Shown here one piece after another: positions 55,643 to 64,000 of a stretch of DNA of 64,000 nt; position 1 is the stretch's first letter; each line of letters starts with the position of its first letter. A program made the translations under genes and the position numbers. The notes below the pieces were generated by a model. That model searched no databases. It worked only from the letters and a program-made list of their open reading frames with translations, and had not been told where the DNA came from. The stretch comes from Catenaria anguillulae PL171 (lineage: Eukaryota > Blastocladiomycota > Blastocladiomycetes > Blastocladiales > Catenariaceae): the NCBI GenBank assembly GCA_002102555.1, contig MCFL01000040.1, positions 1 through 64,000 of the forward strand, in the 5' to 3' direction.

Positions 55643-57816
55643 ATGGACATTTCACACTTTCCCTCTGACCTGATCGACCCGGTCCTCGTCCTCGCCATCC
55701 GGAACCTCGACCGCGGCCAAATTCGTTCGACAAACGCCGGCGAAACAGTTGCACCCATTCTCAACGTCCTATCTCGAAGCGTCTTGACACACACCAACTA
55801 TGCAGCCATTCTGCACATGCCCTGGATTGACACGGATGTGGCGTGCCGACTGGCCGATTTCTGGCTGCTGGAGGCGATTCATCATCGCTTGACGCGGTCG
55901 CCGTTTTCGAGGCCGTTGCAATACAAGTTACCCGATGCTCTCGTGACAGCGAGCGCACAGGGTCGACTGGATGTTTGCAGTGGTGGATCGATCAAGGACT
56001 GCCCATTGGATCAAACGAGTGGGGCGTCATGTTTGCCGCCAGCAAGCACGGGCACACTGACGTTTTGGACTTTTGGGCCGCGCAGGCCGGCATGAAGTGG
56101 CGCTATGGGCCAATGGCAATTAGCGCCTGCGTCGATCTTGCGTGCCAATACGGCCAAGTCCACGTGATTGAATGGTGGTCGCAACGAGCCAACGTGTCCA
56201 TGGCGGGCAACAGCAGCGCAATGCAGTCCGTTTGCCAGGCCATCGAGGGTGGCCACCAGCAAGTGGTTTCGTGGGTCATCGAGGATTCGGGGTTCCGGTT
56301 GGACAGAGAGGCAGAGGCAGTGTTGGTGATTGTCGCCATTCTCACCAAGCAGCCAGACATTGCCGACCAATTGGTTCATGAGCATGGATTCGCACTCACC
56401 CCAGTTGCTGCTTCCTTTGCGTGTCTCACGGGCAGTATTTCAACACTCACTCAGTGTGCATCCCTTGTCTCGTCGTCTGCAACCAGCGCCAAGAAAATCG
56501 ACGGCCCCGTTGCCTACCTCCTTGCCAGCGCGGCTGGCAGCATCCAACTCTTGGACCACCTCAAAGACACGCTCCGCCTGGAACCCGGTCTCATTTTGGC
56601 TCCACAAGAGGACGAATTCTTCAGCATCCTTCGCATCCTCATCCGCCTAGCAACTTTTGCCCACATACAAGACGCACTCGAAACCTGGTTCAATTGGTCC
56701 GCGCTCGAACTGCTGCCCGCCAACGTGGCTAGTCTCGCCGGCCATGCACACGTCCTCATCTGGCTCGCCGAGTACCATGGGTCCGACCTCAACTATGCAC
56801 AATGCGCGGCCATTGCAGCCGCAACTCACGGTCACGTCTCTGTCCTTGAATGGTGGGTCGAAACACACATTGATGGCATATACCGGTGGCCAATGTCGGC
56901 CGACTTGGTCGACAAGGCGTGCGCAAATGGCCACTTACCGATAGTGCAGTGCCTATGGGAAGCGAGCAAGTCGTCTGGGTGGGTGCGCTTCGAGTTTTCG
57001 CCTCGAGTTGTGTTTCCAGCGCTGGCCGAGCACGGACGTGTGGACTTCGCCCAGTGGTGGATTGTGCATATCGGCAAGCCCAGGGACAAGGAGCTTGTGC
57101 GTGCGGTGGCGCAGGCGTGCAAGTACGGCCAGCTCGAGTTTCTCAAGATGATGGTGGACTCTCAGTTGCTTGGGTCCGTGGACGACATTGCGCAAGATGC
57201 GATCGGGTCGGCCGCCAAGCGCGGGCATGTGACCCTTGTCGAGTGGTGGGCTTGTCAGACGCAACACCGCTCCATTTGCCGGTCATGGCTTGATCCTCAC
57301 GCTTGGCCGGCGGCCTTTGACGTGATTGCGTGGGTGCTGGCTTCGGGTTTTCAAGTCGTCGACCTTACCAGGACCGAAACGGAGTGGTTTGTCATTGAGC
57401 AAGGGCCGCATGCCAACGGAGTTTTACGCGCGGTCCACGAGGCAAAGACATTGTACCTGGATCTTTGCCTAAGTCCTGCCATTTTGGGCAAGCAGGTGGC
57501 CTTGTTTGACATGTCGGCGGCGTCCACGGCCGGCCAGATTGCAGTGCTCGATTGGGCGGTTGCGCGAGCAAAGCAAGGTAAGCTGAGGCTCGACTATTCC
57601 TGGGACTCTGTATTGAGGGCGTCGCAGAACCGGGCATACCATGTGCTGGACTGGTGGCTTACAAGAAGTGGGTTGGAGTTGGCTGTGTCCGCCGAGGGGC
57701 TCGGCCAAGCTGTTGGGAATGACGAGGTGATGCGAGAGTGGTGGAGAGCGACTGGGTTGGTGAACGAGGAAGAGCTGAAATGGGACGCCGAGCAAGAGCA
57801 AGGATGGGGTTGGTGA
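55643..57816 (+). CDS. ankyrin-like 'LDWW' protein with a one-base frame change near 55972
   Basis: ATG 55643 begins MDISHFPSDLIDPVLVLAIR, the F-box-like start of the family. The frame runs to TASAQGRLDV, then jumps by one base: a TTT at about 55973 would need to be TTTT to read RLDVLQWWIDQGLPIGSNEW. From there the frame is open to TGA 57814-57816 with units such as HGHTDVLDFWAAQAGMKW, YGQVHVIEWWSQRA, HGHVSVLEWWVETHIDG, RGHVTLVEWWACQ and YHVLDWWLTRSGLELAVSAE. The end is EGLGQAVGNDEVMREWW plus an acidic, Trp-rich tail. A single homopolymer base separates it from an intact protein of about 725 residues. Confidence 0.75.
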
Positions 57817-57897
57817 GCGAGCATGCAAGGATTTTTCCGCTGTCTCTTGTCTCGATTATCCCACGATGTATACCACATGTGGGCGTAGATGCAGTGG

Positions 57898-58047
57898 TGG
57901 GTGGCAAATCTACAGTTGACGGGACCCATTCACGGCCTCGGGCAAGCGATTGGGGCGGACGAAACCATGAGAGAATGGTGGCGTAGCACCGGGTTAGCGA
58001 GCGAGAAGGAGCTTTCGTGGAATATAGAGTGGGTGCGAGACGAGTAG
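57898..58047 (+). pseudogene. duplicated C-terminal fragment of the preceding ankyrin-like gene
   Basis: Just after the stop of the previous gene the sequence reads VANLQLTGPIHGLGQAIGAD, ETMREWWRSTGLASEKEL and a Trp/Arg-rich end at TAG 58045. It corresponds to the last 40 residues of the gene before it (EGLGQAVGNDEVMREWWRAT). The similarity is too strong for chance, so this is either a partial tandem duplication or the remains of a deleted neighbouring copy. Confidence 0.75.
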
Positions 58048-58181
58048 TAGTTGGCCAGTCTTGTATTCGCCGACAAACAACAGCGTCGGAACAAAAGGAA
58101 GAAGGATAGAGTGGAAACTGACACTGCCAACGGGGGTTTACGTCAGCGATGAGAACAAAATGAAAGAAGACCAAGACAGGA

Positions 58182-61100
58182 TCACAAGTCCGGACGCCCA
58201 GCAGTCGACATTGACTGTGACTCAGCCGCCTCCAGTTCCCACACATGCACTTGCGACTGCCACTCGGCCATGGAATCCACAATCGCCGCCTGCGCCTCTC
58301 CCACCAGCGTCGGCGAGCACAAGTTGGTCACAGACCCTTTGCCAACATCCAATGCACAAGTCACCCCTACCGCAAGGCGTTTGCCTTGCTCCTCGTCGAC
58401 ATACACCAACCTATCGTTCTTGAAATCGTACGCCTCGATCCAATAGTCGGTGAACTCGTCTCTGGCCCGCGGCAGCGAATCTGACGACTTGACCTGCTGC
58501 TCGAGGATCCAGTTCAAGCCCACAAACCCATCATCATGGCTCAACTTCTTTGAATCAAAATCAACCGCATGAGCTGTCGATTCTAGCGGCTGTGCGTACA
58601 CACGTACATGCAACCCATGCGTCACGACCGCTGTGCGCGCGGGAATCGTCCGCTTATTGCGCTTGGATTCGAATGCGGGCAGGTTCACAAGGAATCGGCG
58701 AAACATGACCTGCGGCGGCATGCGCATCATCAAATGCCAGAAATCCAGCATGGCGTAGTGCTTGTTGGGCGACCGTGCCATCATGGGAAGCAAGCGATCC
58801 AAGTGATGCAGCGTTGCCGGCGGCGCACGCGAGAATCGAGCGCTAAAGTAATCCATAGCTCCCGGCCACCATTCGTGCAAGTCGACTTGATTGAAGGTGG
58901 GCAACCGCGTCAGATGCGTGGACGCGCCCTGAGTTGACGCAGCCGTGTGCAATTTCGCATAGCCAGCAGCAAGGGCAACTTGATGTGACGTTACACCCGC
59001 TTCGTTGCGTTCCAAATCGTCAATCTCTGGTGACGTCACGTAGGCAATGCACTTGCTCAGCAAGACATCACCATACCACACATCCCTGCCTACCCCGGCC
59101 ATGCACGCTCGCCAATACTTGTGGACCCTCCTTGCCAGCGCCCGAGACATAACAACACCCGCCCCGCCATATGCTTGTGCAGTCCCATACTGGCGCTGTT
59201 CGCGCAAAGGCTCAGTCAAGTCGCCCAGGTACACAAAGTCCATGCTCGGATTCATCTGCTTTGGCGCCTTGTTGAGTGCATCGACCATCACATGCGGCAG
59301 CCACATGGTATCGTCGTCGCCTACGGCAAACCATTGCACGTTCTCGGGCGCAGTCTCGTACAAGTGACTGACCATCTTGAACCACTTGCGGTGCAGAGAC
59401 CGTCCCACATAGTTTGGCTCGCCTTGCAAGACGACGGGCCATCTGGCGCGCCGACCAGACAAGCGGTACGCGGCACGCATGGCAAAAGAAGCGTGCGGAA
59501 CCAAGGTCACGTCAGGATCGTCTTCAGCCGTCCAGAACAGTGTAAAGTTGAGCTTTGGGATTCGGCCAAGCGTTGCGTACAGGAACGCAATGCGGTCCAT
59601 GCGATCCGGCGTCGACCCAATGCCAAATCGGATCGTATCAAGCGACGCATGCGCCCGGGTCGGCGATGCGACGGCGGCAGACTTGCCAAAGCTAGTGCTC
59701 GAGGGCCACAGGGGCCGTTCGGGCCACTTGTCGACGGTCGGCACCCCCGTGATCCACTGTTCTTGGTCCTTTTTCACGCGTTCCATTGGCTGGTTGACGC
59801 CCGTGACGCGGTCAACAGTAATGGTGGTCACGGATACGCTTGAGTTGGCCCAGAATGGACGTGCGGCTTTGTCCGTGGGCGCGTCGGGCTCGCCAAGTGC
59901 TGGGAACGGCATTAGCGTCATGAGTATGTCGGGTTTCGAGATCGAGTCGCCGAGACCGCGGGGGGATTTGGAGTTGATGGATGCGAGCAAGAGTTCTTTA
60001 TGCAGATTGGGTGGTAGAGAGGAAGGATAGGTGGTAAAGATGGGCGAGGAAACGGTCGAGCGGGTCGCGAGTTTGGGGCGTGAGGCGAGGCGTTGGGTTG
60101 ATGGAACGTAGAGCAGGGCTACGAGGGCGAGGAGACTGATGGCTGGAATGGCGCGCCGGAGCTTGGGTTGGCTGTTTGAATCGTTTCTTAGCCTGGATTG
60201 GAGCGAGGAAAAGCCCGATTGGAATATGTTTTCTGAGCAATATGGGGGATTGTCGTGAAATACAAAGCGACTGAGAATTGAGAAGCCATAGAGGCAGCCA
60301 AAGGTGATTGCATGGGAAAGAGGGGATGCACTTGGCATGTTCATGAAATGGACAGCGGCAGCCACTGCAGCATCTGTTGCCAGCACGCTTGCCCCGAAGA
60401 CGAGGCTCGATGGTTCCTCGTTTGCTTGGCTTTCACCCAAGGCTACGGATAACACGGCCAGCGACACCAAAACGAGCGATTGAGTAATGCTGGGTACCGC
60501 AGACGCTGATTTGGACAGAATCGCGAGAATGAGAAACGCAGAACTTGCCTGCGATTGCGGCCATAGTTAGAAAGCACACGGTGAGCAACAATAGGAAAGA
60601 GACTGCGATGCGATACCATTGCTGAAGACCCTCGACGACTGCAAGAATACCCGGTATCCCCCTTGATATCATGAAACAGCACAATACCCGTGATCACTCG
60701 GCCCATAACCGCAACTCCAACCAGCAGCGTCGCGCCAACCCACGAAACGGACGATCCATCAGTGATGCGTGGGAGCGCAAGTATGCCAACCAGCGCAGCA
60801 AGCAGCAAGCGGTTCGATAGTTCTGGCACGAGCGTTTTGGATCGACATTCCAGCCAAGTCGTACACCCAGCGGCGAGTATACGGAACAAGAGCAGCGCGA
60901 GCAGGGAAAGGACTGGTGTACTTGCGACGGCAGAGAATAGCGCGGCAACGATGGTAGCCGAGAGTGGAGCGAGCAGCAGTGAAGGATCGATGGGTGATTC
61001 AGACTGTCGGCTGGCTTGGCCAGAAGAAGCTGTGCGATCGGAACTGATCAATTGGCCGATAGCTTGAGCGAGCAGAAAAATGGCCGCGATGTGAATTGGC

Positions 61101-61417
61101 GACACGCCAGCTTGAACCACTTGGCTGGGATTTGGCGCGACATGTACTTCTGGCGGCTGATCAGGCGGTAAGGGTAGACTAAAATCCCATGCCTCATAGT
61201 TGTGATTGTAGCGCGGCAGGTCTGCGTGGCTGCTTACCTCCGTGTACGTCGATCCACTTGGCACAGGTAGAAGATCACGTCTGCTGTCAAAAAGGTGGCC
61301 AATGGATGGCGCCACCAGGATAATGGACCAGGTCAAGGCAGCTGTCAAGCACGCTCGCGCGACCAACGGTCGCACTGACCCGAAATGTCGGCGATATCCG
61401 GCAAGGTGCTGTGACAT
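58182..61417 (-). CDS. polytopic membrane protein with Fringe/GT31-like glycosyltransferase domain
   Basis: From about 61417 (MSQHLAGYRRHFGSVRPLVA) a hydrophobic N-terminal part runs to about 60200 with many membrane segments (LTAALTWSIILVAPSIGHLF, LSLLALLLFRILAAGCTTWL, AALVGILALP). It then passes through two one-base frame changes, an extra G in a G5 run near 60655 and one near 60549, into WYRIAVSFLLLLTVCFLTMA and FLILAILSKSASAVPSITQS. The luminal C-terminal domain (59800-58200) has FTLFWTAEDDPDVTLVPHAS, LQGEPNYVGRSLHRKWFKMV and the DxD-type metal site WFAVGDDDTMWLPHVMVDAL, then GGAGVVMSRALARRVHKYW. That pattern is of the Fringe/DUF604-related GT31 family, predicted to add sugars in the Golgi. 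The fusion with a long polytopic N-terminus is unusual and could be two genes. Confidence 0.7.
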
Positions 61418-61859
61418 TTGCTGGGAACGCGTCGTTGCTTTTGGTCGCGAGTGGGACGAGAGATCGCTGGACGCTGTGCAGGTTGGTGGAGTTTCGCGGC
61501 TCAAATTCGAAAGTGGATGATTTCAATGACTTGAGGTGATTGCATCAAGCGTATGCATAGACGGAAGTAGCTGGTCAATAAGTAAAATTCTTGCGAGCCA
61601 GGACTTTGGATGTCAATCCAGCTCGTTCTCACGTGCTCGCGAGGGAGTTCGAGCAGAAGACCAACAAAAAAGAGTAGGTATCGTGCGGCATCCAAATCAA
61701 GAAAAATAAATACAATATTTACAATGGAATAGGTATTATGGTGATACAGCACTTACATACGTGGGGATGAGGCTGGGAGGTCATGACATAAACGCTCACA
61801 CTTAAACCTCCAGGAAAGGAACTGAGACTCATTCTTCCGAGTCCATGAGCATCGACCTC
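61418..61859. other. intergenic, no gene seen
   Basis: About 440 bp, A/T-rich near 61690-61740. It contains the presumed promoter of the glycosyltransferase-like gene and the 3' flank of a BTB relic. Confidence 0.4.
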
Positions 61860-62640
61860 AACTTACTCTCATTTCCTTTGCGTCCTTGTCCAGCTTTCCC
61901 TGCTCAGCGTCCAGCACCTTGACCAACTGCTGATTTGCAACCTTCGCCAACTGAAACAACTCGAGCATCATGGCCAAATCAACCACCTCATCCACAAACG
62001 CCTCGTCATGGCCGCAACAAGCGACAGGATCTGCATCTTGTCAAGCAGCGCCACGACCGCCTTGGTCCTTGGTACTTGATGACATGGTAACCACGTCCCG
62101 CCAGAGTAAATGTGAATCAAGCAAATGACGGTTGTGGCAGTTGACCAGCCAAACTCGATGGGCTTGTCCGACTCGACCGCTTCGATCCAGGGACCGTGAA
62201 ACATGGATTTGAAGAAGGGCGACGATTGCGCGAGAATGACGTGCGATACGTGGATCCCAATACTCGAGTCTTTTGGACCAAGTGAGCAGTCGCCGAGGTC
62301 TGGGTCGTCAAGTGTAGCGAGGAGCGCGAGGTGGTGGGATGGCTGTGGAAACAGTCATGGCGGTAGAGTGATGGATGGTAACATTGATCGCTGTGAATTT
62401 GATTGTGGGAGCAATTTTGGGTACACTTGGAGGATTGCACAAGTGATCGCAGGGGCAAGTGATTTGAATCACGGTAGGCGCAACCAGTGGATTCAAGGCC
62501 AGAGGTGAAGTCACTGGTCGCCGGTAGTCTGGGCGACACTGGTCAGCTGCTGGATGGACGGGGCAGCATCGGACGAACTCGTGCCCTTATGGAGGAACAG
62601 GGTGACAGAAAATCGCGTCAACAGAGGACGACCCAAAGTA
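61860..62640 (-). pseudogene. BTB-family relic (copy F)
   Basis: Minus-strand patches in order are DLGDCSLGPKDSSIGIHVSH, VILAQSSPFFKSMFHGPWIE, AVESDKPIEFGWSTATTVIC with LIHIYSG, and then in other frames VDEVVDLAMMLELFQLAKVA and NQQLVKVLDAEQGKLDKDAK. After IYSG the usual W-V-x-G-x-x-L-P is lost. Upstream, the MATH-like half is scattered over frames. It is more decayed than copies A-E. Confidence 0.6.
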
Positions 62641-63313
62641 TCATGCACAATATTGAGTAAATCGAGTGATTTGTCGGAAACTGTGCTGGTTCAAACCATG
62701 ACTGAGAAGGTGATGACCGACGAGGGCGTGTTGAATGTGGTGGATTGGGAGGCGGTCGAGAATTGCGTGAGGGGTTGGTGTGTGTGTGTGGGGGAGCGGG
62801 CTGAGGCGGACCAGGCTGAGTGATACGCCGGATGACGCTGTTGATGGTGCCGAGGTCGTCGAGCTCGTAGCGCTGGTGGCCGTGGGAACGCAGCCAATTC
62901 CACCTGTCGAGTAAAGGGTGGTAGAAGGGTATGGCGACGACGGTGGCCGCGCAGCAGGGCGGCGCGGAGCAGGTGCCGTTGCCATGGCGTGTTTTTTTCT
63001 GTATCGGGTACCTTCTTGTTTCACTTTCAAGCGACCTTGGGTATTAATACTTCAATCCAGAGCGGTGTATTCGTAAATGTGTCTCCATGACTTGAGTGAC
63101 TCACTCTGAGGCAGTCGAGCTCAGTGATGGTTCGTCGATCGCACTCTGCCGATCTCTACCCCCGTTCGCCACCTACGGACAGTACTACATAGATAGGAGA
63201 TCCAAGGTGATGGGTGTTGCGTTGGCCGATGATAAATACACAAATAAACAGAGCTTGCCATGATATTTACGATCGATTTGAATCCACCTGACGCCGAGAA
63301 AACAGCTCAAAAA
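62641..63313. other. intergenic, no gene seen
   Basis: About 670 bp between the BTB relic and the BTB gene at the right edge. Short Thr/Ser-rich open frames only. Confidence 0.4.
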
Positions 63314-64000
63314 ATGGTGAGCACAATCACGCCAACCTTACAACCGACACTGGAGGCCAACGCTCACATCAGCCAGCTCTGACCTTGCGGACCACGTTTC
63401 CAGACAAACAATACCCAAGCTCAAGTCTCTTTTCCAGCCCTCAATTCTTCAACGTGGATCGATCTGTACACTTCGTCACAAGTTTATTTGGTCGGCCGTG
63501 ACTCGACTGTCAACTGTGGGCACTCCTTTTCCTTTCACTCGTACCTCGTCACTCACTACGACTCAGGCAATGCCAGGAACAAGATTTTCTTTATGCTTGC
63601 GGTGCGCAACGTGTCGATCTCTGCGAAAAGCGGGCTTCGTTTTGCCGTCACCATCGGCTACGATCTCGGCGACGGTTCCCCTGGTTATTGCCCGTGGCAG
63701 CCCGCGGCAGTCTCTGTCGAGTCGATTAACAACCAGTCTGTAATTTCATTTGCTCTGCCGTCCCTTTCGTACAACAGCGTGCGGGTCAAGCAAGTGACCG
63801 TCAAGGTCGAGCAAGTGGATCCACCTCAAGCATCGTCCATCCCTGCGGCCATCCAACAACTTCGCACCAACGCCTTGCTCGCCACCATGGACAATCCGAC
63901 CCTTTGCGATTGCTCGCTGCTCCCAAAAGATGCACTCGCCAAACCCATCCACGTCTCTCGCGCCGTTCTGGCGCATGCCAGCACATACTTTGTCACCATG
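63314..64000 (+). CDS. BTB-domain gene, 5' part (copy G), in-frame TGA at 63380, cut by the window edge
   Basis: A frame beginning at ATG 63314 (MVSTITPTLQPTLEANAHIS) meets TGA at 63380-63382 and then runs open to the window end. It has a beta-rich MATH-like half (STWIDLYTSSQVYLVGRDST, RNKIFFMLAVRNVSISAKSG, LRFAVTIGYDLGDGSPGYCP) and the BTB signature LCDCSLLPKDALAKPIHVSR with AVLAHASTYFVTM at the edge. The real start may lie downstream of the TGA or in an upstream exon. The C-terminal half is outside the window. Family membership is secure from the BTB motif. Confidence 0.7.

Overview
The window reads as nuclear DNA of a fungus, most likely a zoosporic (flagellated) lineage such as Blastocladiomycota or a chytrid. 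The kingdom is supported by a fungal Dlt1-like protein, an H2A ending in SQEF, and many short (70-90 nt) GT-AG introns with donors of the GTGCGT/GTACGT/GTATGT type. The zoosporic placement is an inference from the cyclic-nucleotide-gated channel, the rhodopsin-like receptors, and the large private families of ankyrin-like and BTB proteins.

Layout: 0-3.6 kb holds an 'LDWW' ankyrin-like gene flanked by two decayed relatives. 4.0-7.1 kb carries guanylate kinase, histone H2A and a small acidic protein. 7.3-8.2 kb is a Pro-rich, Cys-containing protein whose paralogue lies at 21.1-22.1 kb. 9.6-13.0 kb encodes a cyclic-nucleotide-binding ion channel, followed by two tandem 7TM receptor genes (13.2-17.0 kb), Dlt1 (minus), a BTB gene (minus) and KAE1/OSGEP (19.7-20.9 kb). 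22.8-26.2 kb has no gene I can support. 26.7-28.7 kb is a Gln-rich homeobox gene with a long pyrimidine-rich leader. 29.4-34.0 kb is a frame-broken block containing TPR-like fragments, a phosphatase-like/polynucleotide kinase/RNA ligase gene and a small membrane protein. 34.4-35.3 kb is an intact PnuC-type transporter. 36.4-38.8 kb holds two BTB genes, 39.2-41.0 kb CCT5, and 41.5-44.1 kb a SCY1-like pseudokinase arranged head-to-head with CCT5. 44.4-58.0 kb is a cluster of ankyrin-like and BTB genes in the same direction, several interrupted. 58.2-61.4 kb (minus) is a polytopic protein with a Fringe/GT31-like glycosyltransferase domain. The right end has a BTB relic and a BTB gene cut by the window edge.

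The housekeeping genes (GUK1, H2A, KAE1, CCT5, SCYL, Dlt1) have clean reading frames and precise introns. The lineage-specific families show in-frame stops and one-base frame changes inside otherwise well preserved sequence. This is either fast gene birth and death or local assembly error; the sequence alone cannot decide.

The most interesting items are the phosphatase-like/kinase/ligase gene (a possible RNA end-healing and sealing enzyme with a Pro in place of the catalytic Arg of the phosphatase loop), the two class-A-like receptors beside a channel whose pore lacks a recognisable selectivity filter, the eukaryotic PnuC, and the recurrent in-frame TGA codons, two of which sit exactly where the family has a conserved Trp. 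Exon coordinates were derived by hand from reading frames and splice consensus.
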